A DNA stretch of 64,000 bases. It comes from Spongospora subterranea f. sp. subterranea. Its lineage: Eukaryota; Endomyxa: Phytomyxea; Phytomyxea; Plasmodiophorida. The stretch's first letter is position 1. Each line of letters starts with the position of its first letter. The stretch spans positions 1 through 64,000 of the forward strand of contig JAUGWO010000209.1 of assembly GCA_049724395.1 (NCBI GenBank), read 5' to 3'. Made by a program: the position numbers and the translations under genes. A model generated the notes under the pieces. It ran no database searches and was not told the DNA's origin. It saw nothing but the letters and a program-made list of their open reading frames with translations. Below, in pieces: positions 34,801-44,153 of the stretch.

Positions 34801-35252
34801 GATGTGTCACAAAGGCTGAATCATATAGGGATCAGGTGATCCCCTATCGCCATCATATTCTTCAATATCACTAACTCATATTTAGGTGTCGTTTGCTGTA
34901 TTCTCACTATTGATACGCTTTCCAGCTGATCTCGTTCTATTCCTTCCTAATCTTTTACAGTATTTCATCAATCTCATCCTGAAACACGGCTCGGCCTTGT
35001 TCCATGGGGACAAACAACCTAAGGCGCCTGTTAGTTCAACTGTCATTGATCGATCAGAGAACAGGTGTTGATGATTGGCCATTATCTAGGGAGGTCATCA
35101 TGTCGTTATTCCCTTCACCTGTCGCCGATCAACCCATGAGACCATCACCGCCATGCACTGGATCAATGGGGTTCTCGGGCCCATTCCGCACCATAGCGAG
35201 CGCAAATCGTCAGATGGCGATAGTGGTGGAACTGATTCGAACTCATAAATAG
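31839..35252 (+). CDS. TRP-type cation channel homologue, copy 2 (multi-exon)
   Basis: Starts near ATG 31851 with a proline-rich segment, then ankyrin-like helices. Splicing at GTAATCAAGG (about 32695) to CCAATACAG (about 32762) joins AAFK to IISRREPLERVSQFF, and that exon continues through DEDGVSAIEAAIQTG, which parallels copy 1. The next intron (GTGAGAGG to GGCCCAG, about 32940-33017) leads to IRIISNIWTNPYYLA. Then come an S2-S3 segment (GEISELTRQGLSKYL near 33435-33480), S4-S5 (LISIVVVVLWIRLTRAF near 33680-33735), a pore-like segment (NTVGGSIFTLYKAALG near 33935-33980), and the TRP-box-like GVLPPPFNTLVYILSLPY (near 34320-34375). The tail carries WICAQCSFTN (about 34570-34605) and later CLNC. 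TRP channels are tetrameric cation channels of cell membranes. The final exons after 34870 are uncertain, and some joins require unseen introns. Confidence 0.62.
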
Positions 35253-35259
35253 TATATTA

Positions 35260-36040
35260 CCTTGAGATTATTCTGGTCGTGATATTTTGAGGAAAGGGTG
35301 CCATTTGTGCTATCAATAACCATTTCAAGTGTTCATCACTATCTGAATAACAGTTGACCATTTTCAAGCAAGGACGATTTGAGGCGGGATTGTGGGGAAT
35401 AAAGCCATGATATCAACAGGTGGTTAACTGGGTCATTCGGCGACTATATCAAGCCTTGGTCAATCGAGAAACCATCATATCAGCTCGCGTTCCAAGGTAT
35501 GGGCGGATCGCAAACTGGTAGATCGGGCAGTGGCGCGAAATGTCAACTCTTGAAACCGACGATAACGCTTTTCCTTGATGACGTTGTGTTTTTGAACGCG
35601 ACTGAGAGTCAGAAGACAAATTCAAAATGTTTGAATGACTCATAAACAATAAGGACCCTGTAGCAATATTGAATGTCCATGTATTCGTCAGGGATGTCAA
35701 CAGATTACAAGAGCCCAATGATCCTTCAGAAAGGCGAACACCGGAACCCCATCGATACACCAACATTATGGTCTCAATTCTCAGACCCGTAACCCGAAAT
35801 CACAGATCCCCTGATTATACCATCGATGACAAGGAGTATTGACACGAATATGTGAAATCCGTCAGACCCCAATTTCGTGAATGATGTGAGCTGTTGATTT
35901 AGTCTCAATTTCTCGATATTTGTTGAGCAAGGGTCTGAGACGCAAACGCACTATATCGCCCCATGAATCAAAACAATTTGATCCGTTTTGAAAGTTGCTG
36001 ATGGGTACACGTCATATTGAGTAAAAACCTGCAAAATAAC
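35260..36040. other. Intergenic region between TRP copy 2 and PEP synthase
   Basis: About 780 bp between two genes whose 3' ends face each other. No coding sequence is convincing; a 105-codon minus-strand frame at 35449-35766 has no motif. An AATAAA at about 35397 could serve the plus-strand channel gene. Confidence 0.4.
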
Positions 36041-36046
36041 AACCTT

Positions 36047-39000
36047 TTATTTGGCTAAAACTGCTTCAATATCACTAATAGCAACGATGGTCTTGACCAA
36101 AGAATCCGGTGTCAAACTCATCGAATCGATCCCAGCTTCAACAATAAACCTGGCAATTTCCGGGTAATCTGACGGTGCTTGCCCGCAAATTCCAGAATGA
36201 GCATGATTTCGCTGAGCTCCCTCGATCGCCCATTTGAGCATCGTCTGAACACCAGGATCGCGCTCGTCAAACAGATCAGCTACCAAGTGTGAATCTCGAT
36301 CACAGCCAAGCGTTAACTGAGTCTAATGGAATAATGAGCAGAATTCCATATCGTCCGTTTTGTCTTACAAGGTCGTTTGAGCCAATTGATATGCCATCGA
36401 AAACTTTCAGAAACGAATCAATTTGGATAACATTGTTGGGAATCTCGCACATCATATACACCGAAAGGTTATTAACATGTTTTCCCAAACCGTATTTGGC
36501 CATAACATCCAGAACCTGATTGGCAAATATTTTACAAAATATGTTAGTGTGAATACAAACGCGTACTTTCGTGGCTTCATGTGTTGTCCTGACAAAAGGC
36601 ACCATGACTATGACATTTGTCAAACCCATTTCATCACGAACGCGTTTCAACGCCTGGCACTCTAAAGCAAAGCCTGAACACACCAATAGTTAGCTCTAGG
36701 CAAATTGTTATGTAGTTGCTATGACACCTTCTTCGTAATCAGGATGCGAATAACGGGATGCTCCTCTAAACCCCAGCATCGGATTTTCTTCTTGTGGTTC
36801 AAAATCTTTGCCACCGATAAGACTAGCATACCTATTCGGAAAAAATATCGGATTATGAACTTGGCGAAATGGCGAATAAAAATTTTGCATCTACTCATTA
36901 GATTTGAAATCCGACAAACGAACAACAACGTCTTTTGGATAAAATGCGGCAGCTATTGTCCCAACACCCTCAGATAATGTCTGTATCATGAACTGAGCGC
37001 CACTCGTGAAATTTCGACATAATTTCTTGATTTTCACTCTTTCACTCTCATCTGTGACACGTTCCGGGTAAATCAAAGCCATGGGGTGGACCTGATAGGT
37101 CAAATCAATGCCCATCGGCAGGTCTGCAAGCAACTAAGCTTGCCTTGACATATTCGTTGATGATAAACTCCATTCGTGCCAATCCGACGCCATCACACGG
37201 TAAAAAAGACAAGCTAAACGCTAATTCTGGATTTCCTAAATTAATCATCATTTTGGTCTTCGGTTTGTCGACTGCTTCCAAGTTAATGTTGTCTATGACA
37301 AAAGGGACTACTCCTTCATAGATTCTACCTAAACAAACGACAGCCATATAGCTTGGCCAACATGGATAGCGGAAGACAAACCGGTGTCTCCTTCGTTACA
37401 GGCAATAGTAACTGTGGCGCCCTTTGTGCATCTTTCTAATGCTGAGTCAGCACCAACTACTGCTGCTATGCCCAACTCTCGGGCAACAATCGCGGCATGA
37501 CACGTTCGACCACCTCTGTTTGTAATGATTCCCGATGCCATCTTCATAATCGGTTCCCAATCGGGTGTCTGCACTGGATGTTATGTCAATGGCAAATGGA
37601 AACATGTTTTAACCTCACAGTCGTATCCGCAACCAAAATATCGCCTGTTGTGAGCATTGATAAAAAGATGAGACCCACAGTTGATAAGTCGCATTACCTT
37701 TCTTGAAAGCCTGGAGATCATTGGTGTTATGAACCAGGTGAACAACGCCTGTAGAAACTTTGGTTCCTACAGCACGACCAGAAGTAATCAAGTAGCGCTG
37801 CGACTTTGGATCTGAAAAAACATGTTCATTTTCGACAGATTGTTTGAGATCGTGACTGCGGATGTTGTCTACTTGTGAACCGGTATTGTTCATACGTCGT
37901 CATATTGTGTTGCGATGCGACCGTTTCTGGACGTGCTTGGACAATATACAACTTATTTTCGAGTCCGTCTATAGGAAAATTAGGGTAATTTGTATTAGGC
38001 AGTAAAATCATATTAAATTAATGTCTACCTAACGCCCATTCAATATCCATTGGGCACAGCCCGCCATGGAGCTGAGAATAATGATCTTCGATCTTAATGG
38101 CGCAATCCGCTAGTTCCAAAACCTAAAACGGCTTTCATTGTGGTTGAGCAAAACTTTCCAGTGTTTCCTTTTGACCTGATCATCATTCAAGCAGTATGCT
38201 TGTCGTTTTGCATCCGGAGTAGGCACGTTTTTGATCGGTTCTCGCGTCGTTCCTGAGCTGAACACCATCATCACTTGTTTTTTCCCTAGCCGACGACGGA
38301 GCACCGTTCGGAATCCCTGTCTATATGTTGGTTTATGGACAAAAAACTCATCTGGATCAACGGTGCCTTGTACAACCTGGTAAAACGACCCGTGATCAAA
38401 CGACAAAAAGGTCACGATTCAATTTACGTTTTCTCCAAGACCATATGATCCGGTGATGAATACGGAATCACGAAACCCAGTCTCGGTGTCGATGGAAAAT
38501 GTAACTCCAGAACAGGCAATATCCGAGCGAACCATTTTCATGATCCCCGTTGATAAAAACACCTGAGGGCTATGATTAGTTCTCGAACTTAGAAAGAGCC
38601 AACATTAGCACGCCTTGAAGTGGTCGAATTTCTGGTCGATTCTATAGGAGATAGCTCGGTCGGTAAAAAGAGAGGCATTACACCTAGATAAACGGATTCG
38701 AACTTTGTTTGCTGGTCACTGATACGTCTCACCGCTTGATTGCATCAATGAGTTGTGTCTCTCCCCGGATATTGAGATAAGTATCATGCTGGCCGCTATA
38801 CAGCAACGACATTCAGAGATAATTTCTTAAATACCAAAATAAATTACGCGAAGGAAGCAGTAGGAAGGTCTTCAGCTGTGGCAGATGATCGAACAGCAAC
38901 AGAGATTCCAATGCCTTAAAGTGATACAATCAATGCAAACATTTTATCACGACCTTGAACAACTTGATTACCATCGTCGCCATATTGTCGATTTAATTCC

Positions 39001-39522
39001 CTGTAAGCCTGGAGAATATCATCAACATGCTCGCTTGTCAGTTTTGCTCGGTAAACTATAGCGCGACAAATGTGGCCAGCTCTCGCAAGTTTTGTGACGA
39101 AATCTGGAGATGATTTATCCAACGGATCCAGAGCGCCATGCAGGGCGGCAATGTCATCCTTATGAAGAGATGCTCGGTATGCAGATATACTGACAGCGAA
39201 TCTAAGTAGACTATAAGGGGTCAATTAAAGCAATATTTTTAGCGATTAACCCATTAGGTATGCGAACGCCTATTTTCCGCAGCTGCTGGTACATCTCTCC
39301 AAGAGATGCATTCTTGCCGCCAACTAATGGCACATCTTTCATCGAGATTTCCTCGAAAAATAGTGCACAACCTAAGGACGAAGCAAATGAACTCCTTGAA
39401 TGTGGCCTGTCTGGCCATTGAGTACCACGTTTTAATGAGATATTTCCTTCTTTGGTCATGTTATCTTGACCTGCTTGATTAAACGGAGCTGCCGGTGTTA
39501 TATTGAAGAATGATCGGACCAA
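36047..39522 (-). CDS. ppsA: Phosphoenolpyruvate synthase (bacterial PpsA type), about 17 introns
   Basis: The enzyme converts pyruvate + ATP + water to phosphoenolpyruvate + AMP + phosphate (EC 2.7.9.2), a gluconeogenic step. The spliced product matches E. coli PpsA end to end: [13 protein letters not shown] near the N-terminus, [35 protein letters not shown], the phosphohistidine site [18 protein letters not shown] (near 37478-37530), FAFY-equivalent [44 protein letters not shown], and GICGQAPSD with the catalytic Cys near 36185. Introns are 40-65 nt with GT and AG ends, for example 37071-37133, and splicing restores the frame every time. The stop is at 36047-36049. The start is uncertain between Met 39522 and Met 39459; the N-terminal extension beyond the bacterial start might be a targeting peptide. 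Not a contaminant, because of the introns. Bacterial origin by transfer is inferred. Confidence 0.93.
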
Positions 39523-39667
39523 ATGCTCGAATAACGATATTACGGGTATTTGTTATTGAAGAAGAAGAAATGAGCGGTAGAGACAACTCTGATTATACTC
39601 ATTCGCCGTCATGATAATGAGATGTCATTACTCGCTACTAACACGGTCGGTGGAAGGTAAAGATTCG

Positions 39668-39831
39668 GTATGTCGGATCAAGTATCGTTGGTGGAGAAAG
39701 CGCGCAGCGCCGATCATCTCCTCGAACGCGTCCTGCGTGTCTTCGTCAATCAATATATTATCTGCCGCCAATGATAGCGCATGTCGCCCGTTCTTCATCG
39801 CTCTCCACTAACGATACTTGATCCGACATAC
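39668..39831. repeat. Inverted repeat, 30-bp arms with one mismatch, 104-bp spacer
   Basis: 39668-39697 (starting GTATGTCGGATCAAGTATCG) is complementary to 39802-39831 with one mismatch. Each arm contains an ATG followed by codons for SDQVSLVE, so both strands start the same short peptide, but both frames close within about 35 codons. It lies in the roughly 570-bp space between the divergent PEP synthase and NRAMP genes. Confidence 0.92.
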
Positions 39832-39839
39832 AGAATCTG

Positions 39840-40093
39840 ACCCGTTGTTTATAGATAACCTTATTAGTGTAACCCCATTACGACATGTAATCCAGTAGAT
39901 TATACTGTGTCATGCCATCGCTACATGTTTCATCACGTGTCAACAGGTTACCCTGCATCGATCAGTGTCATGGCTGTACTGTAAATCCGCAAGTCAGTTT
40001 GTTGTAACCCGAACAGAACCACCTACCAGAGTGGTAGTGTCGTGTCCTTATGGTCCTGCTACAGTCGGAGCGCGGCCTTAACAGTCCGATGCC
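39840..40093. promoter_or_regulatory. Upstream region of NRAMP gene
   Basis: The shared divergent upstream region of PEP synthase (minus) and NRAMP (plus) spans about 39523-40093, including the 30-bp-arm inverted repeat. No TATA box or known factor site is clear. This is inferred from position only. Confidence 0.3.
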
Positions 40094-42199
40094 ATGGGGG
40101 CCAACCTGGGTGATAGACAAGAGATATGTAACACCTGGCCAGGTTATATCGGTCACTGCTCATTGGCGACGAGTCCTCTGTCAGGTGGCGATAATACGGG
40201 AAACGGGGCGGGCATCGACACGCCAGACATGAAGGAACATGCCAATATCGACCAGGATGACCAGGTCGCTTTTGAAGACGATAACCAATCAGGTGACGAC
40301 TCACATATGTCGTCGATTGAGCTGGAGCTATGGGAGAAGAGCAGTTTATTATCATCCCCATCAGATGAGTGGGATAAGGACCATCCACAATCGCCACTAT
40401 CTACGTCATTCAGCTGGAAGCGCTTGATGAAGTTCATGGGCCCAGGATTTCTCGTATCCACAAGTTTCCTTGACCCTGGCAATTTTGACGCCGATATTCA
40501 AGCAGGAGCCCAATTTCAATACTCCCTAATATGGGTATTGATCTGCTCTACTGTTCTTGGGTTAATACTGCAGAATCTTGCCGCTCGTTTGGGTGTTGTA
40601 ACTGGTTAGTTCGGTCATTTCAACAGGGACTCTTTCGCTTTATTTAAATACTTCTTCACAAATAGGGATCAACCTTGCACAGGTACAAACCCATTCCGTT
40701 CATGATTCCCACAATCTGATTTGATTGGCAGATGTGTGCCCTTGAATATCCAGGGCATATGAGATATGTGTTATGGGTTCTCTCTGAGATCACCATCATT
40801 GCCAGGTGTAAATTCTTTAATCGCAATCACTATATTGCATCCATTAATCGTTATGACATTGTAGTGATATACCAGAGGTTATAGGAACAGCATTCGCCCT
40901 GCGATTCCTATTTCGAATTCCTCTGTGGATTGGGGTTATCGCCACGTCCGTATCGGTTCTCCTATTCTTAATGATCAGCCATTTTGGTATACGGAAGTTG
41001 GAGATTGTGATCGCAATCATGATTGGCGTGATCGCCATATGTTTTATGAGCGAGCTGGTGCTGAGTTCAACTGATATAATTGGCATTCTTTCTGGATCGA
41101 TTCCCTCAGTTAGCATGTCATCGATGTATGCAGCCACATCGTTGGTCGGGTCAGTTGTAATGCCCCACAACATTTTCCTCCATTCGGCGCTGGTCCAGAC
41201 CCGTCCTATCCCCAGAGTTGAGTCCGCCATTCGTGAGGCGTGTTTTTACAACCTGATCGAGTCGTCTATCGCCCTCACCATATCATTGCTCATCAACATC
41301 GCTATCCTTTCCAGTAATATCGAATTTTTATCCCTATTCCTCTCACCTCAATTTACATGCAGTGTCGGCCTCCGAATTCTATCCCAATCCTGATGCAGGT
41401 CTTCTCAGCGCACCATCACTTTTACAGAATATATTAAAAGGGTCGGCTGCAGTATTTCGCCACTTCCGTGCACGAGCTGACTCTATACTGTATAGGTCTA
41501 GTGCTCCTGTATTGTTCGCCGTCGCCCTTCTTGCGTCTGGTCAGGGATCCACAATAACTGGGACTTATGCGGGACAATTCGTAATGGAGGTAAGACCGGG
41601 AAAAAGTCATTTTGAATCGACTGCTTTCTCATTCCCTACAACTTGAAGGGCTTTGTGAATTTGAAAGTAAAGAAATGGTTAAGGGCGTTACTGACTCGGT
41701 CGATGGCCATATTCCCCAGTCTTATCATTGCGTTAATTGCCGGTGAGAAAGGAGCTGATCGCTTGATCGTTCTTTCACAAGTCGTTCTCTCTGTTCTATT
41801 GCCGTTCTCCCTAATCCCGCTCGTTAAAGTCACTAACTGCCCCGATAAGATGGGCGTATTCATCAACAGCACTCAGGTTGGCTAATCATGCGTTGGTTGT
41901 TCACCCTATTAACTTCCTATCTGGTCCAGTCGAACGTGATTGTGATAACTCTGGGGGCAGGTGTCACTATTGCTAATCTAGTCGTGATCATCGCCGGCTT
42001 GATTCCGATAATCATGTCGTTTTCCGGGATCGGATCAGTATTCGTCACCATAATCTCGCTGATTGTCTCATCATTGTACATCTATTTATTTATCTATCTA
42101 ATCATCAAGCCCATATCGTTGACCCATTCCACTCTCGACATCAAGAAGGGTCTTACCAGACGCGATTTAGGACTCTCATACGTCAACCCGATTTCATAG
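40094..42199 (+). CDS. NRAMP (SLC11) divalent metal transporter, 7 exons
   Basis: A proton-coupled Mn2+/Fe2+ transporter of the cell or endosomal membrane. A polar N-terminus of about 110 residues precedes TM1, which has the metal-site motif [13 protein letters not shown] (near 40468-40506). VTGINLAQM and [15 protein letters not shown] follow, then the TM6 motif [15 protein letters not shown] (41160-41204) and [19 protein letters not shown]. Introns: 40605-40665, 40683-40731, 40806-40864, 41314-41362, 41590-41648 and 41877-41929. Exon 2 is only 17 nt (40666-40682) and encodes GINLAQ. All joins keep frame and the stop ends at 42199. Both metal-binding motifs are intact, so it should be functional. 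The start could also be Met 40229. It is divergent from the PEP synthase gene. Confidence 0.93.
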
Positions 42200-42412
42200 C
42201 TCTCATCGGTGTTGCTCTCCGTTCATCCCCTCGCCGGTTCCAGTCCATATCATTGTAGATCTCTAAAACCTAATATATATTGCAATTTATTCAGAGACAA
42301 ATGGAAAACACCTCTGTGTCTGGAATGTATTTCGTTGATGAATATAATGTTCGTGATGATCACGGAGCCGGTAGTCCTCCCCATCAACTAAGGCGCTTGA
42401 TCTCCTGGAGAG

Positions 42413-43236
42413 ATGCCCGCCCCTGACTTCCTGGCCGCGATCGCGGCCGTCAGGGAGCAGCTGATTCGCGTATCTATTGCAGGGCGACCTGGCGTCCTGG
42501 TCCTGCAGCGCGATATGAATCAGGCCTCGCTGGTCTTTTCCCTATTCGATGGGCGTTCTATTCGGCGCTCTATGTGCAGTGAATCGCTTTTAACCACCCA
42601 TGTATTATCACCAATCGCCTTCTTTTGTGCCTGGCACTTACACCTTTTATGGGCGTGGTTCATCAGAAGCGTGAAGCTCGTCTAGATGTTGAATGGAACG
42701 TTCTGTTCAAGCTACTGAATGATTCTTTTGCCGCCGACGAACATATATCGATAGATTATGATGAGGACCACGATTTGGTCACGATCTCAATTACTTATGG
42801 GTTGGGCGGTGATATATCTGTAAAAGGCTATATCAATCTTGATGATATCATAACTGATGAGATTGGCCCAACACTATTGCAATTAATGGAGAGTCAAGCA
42901 GATAAAGCTAAACTACTCACTCTAGGTTTGTTGTTTGAAGTATTTTCATTATTCGTGCAACTTATCGCCCATGTAATAGAGCTAACACATGCCAATGCTG
43001 AATTAGCGAGGTGTAAAGCAGTTGAGCTATCAAAGGCATCCCATCAACCAGCCGGTGCTGACTCAGGAGCTGTTATTGAGCGTAATTTGCCTGCCAGACC
43101 TCCTCCCAACCGCCCCAAGAGAAGGTTGGTTCTGACATATTGTATTTGGATTATCTCTCCCAAGTTGATACGTTTTAATAGGCTGAAACGGCCAGAGCTT
43201 GTTCCTAAAGGAACGAAAATTAAGGAAGGGTTTTGA
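42413..43236 (+). CDS. Candidate XLF/PAXX-like (XRCC4 superfamily) end-joining factor
   Basis: Exon 1 begins MPAPDFLAAIAAVREQL. A proposed intron (about 42600-42669) leads to KREARLDVEWNVLFKLLNDS. The head is beta-rich (DHDLVTISITYGLGGDISVK) and is followed by a long helix. Splicing GTTTGTTG (about 42926) to GTAATAG (42979) makes the heptad-like helix LLQLMESQADKAKLLTLELT continuous with HANAELARCKAVELS. A last intron (about 43123-43181, GTTGGTTC to TTTTAATAG) leads to a basic C-terminus ending PELVPKGTKIKEGF. A beta head, a coiled coil and a basic tail ending in Phe resemble XLF and PAXX, whose C-terminal Ku-binding motifs end in a similar basic-plus-Phe pattern. Sequence identity is too low to be sure; it could be another coiled-coil protein. 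Confidence 0.4.
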
Positions 43237-43591
43237 TTATATGTACCGTCTTTGTGGGCCTGGGTTTCTCGACAACGTTGTCGCTGACCAATCTTTGTTT
43301 TGCATTTAGCTCCACCTGTATTTATACAATTTTTTTTCGTCACAACAAGGAGGGATTTTCTAATTATGCAAAGATAAAGTTACTAACTTTACGATGTTTG
43401 ACTGAGAAGGTAATTTGTTTTGACCCAGACAGGCGAAACGGCAGCTCAATTTACCATCTATCAATATCCAGAACGATGTTAAAACCCTAGCATGTCACCC
43501 CTAGATGTGTCACTCCTTGCTTCTTCCGATGACCTCTGTACTTTCATTTCCGATAAAACATTCTTTGAGGGCACTCCTCTCGGGATCCGAA

Positions 43592-44079
43592 ATGCTGAAG
43601 GTAGCGATTACTCTGGCAATTTTGCTGGGATGGCAGTGCCAGATTATCAGTGCTCAAGGTGATCCATTGCTCGACCAATTCCGATCTCAAAAATCTGGAC
43701 CGCCAGCTGTGGCGCCTCGCAATCAACCTGTTCCAGCAATAAATCCCAGTGAAACTCGAAATGACCCATCAAACCCCGAAATTTCAGTAACGGCGCCATC
43801 ACAGCGAGCTTCACCTTCGCCTTCGCTTAGCTCCCATTCAAACAACGTAAAATCAGAGGATTCCCGTTCATCATGGTCATCTGCGCTTTCTGGCCTCGAG
43901 AAAACAAATCAAAACCGGAAACTACTACGAGTCGGTCAGCGTCGGGTCGTGGTAAGGAAGACGATTCGGATGCAGCCAGTGGACGCAAAAAAATATTCAT
44001 CGTCATGCTTTGCTGCGTCATCTTAGTGTTGATCATGCTGGCATTTGCAGTGTATAAATTTATACGTGATACCAGATAG
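43592..44079 (+). CDS. Small single-pass membrane protein with signal peptide
   Basis: The product starts MLKVAITLAILLGWQCQ (a signal-peptide-like hydrophobic stretch, residues 1-20, with a plausible cleavage after ISAQG), then about 110 residues rich in Ser, Pro, Asn and Gln, and ends with a transmembrane helix KIFIVMLCCVILVLIMLAF followed by VYKFIRDTR. The two parts lie in different frames and need one intron, for example GTCATCTGCG (43874) to CTACGAG (about 43927), which restores the frame. A type I membrane protein with a disordered lumenal or extracellular stalk is inferred. An upstream Met at 43505 is less likely because it would bury the signal peptide. No family is recognised. Confidence 0.5.
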
Positions 44080-44153
44080 CATGTTCGGTCGTGGCTTGCT
44101 TCAATGCATATATAAATGTTCTTTTCATTCAAATTACTCTCTTCTGTGATCTT

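Noticed and set aside
36047-39522. Bacterial contamination as the source of the PEP synthase sequence
   Set aside because: The coding sequence is interrupted by many GT-AG introns whose removal restores the frame exactly, and the flanking genes share the same intron style.
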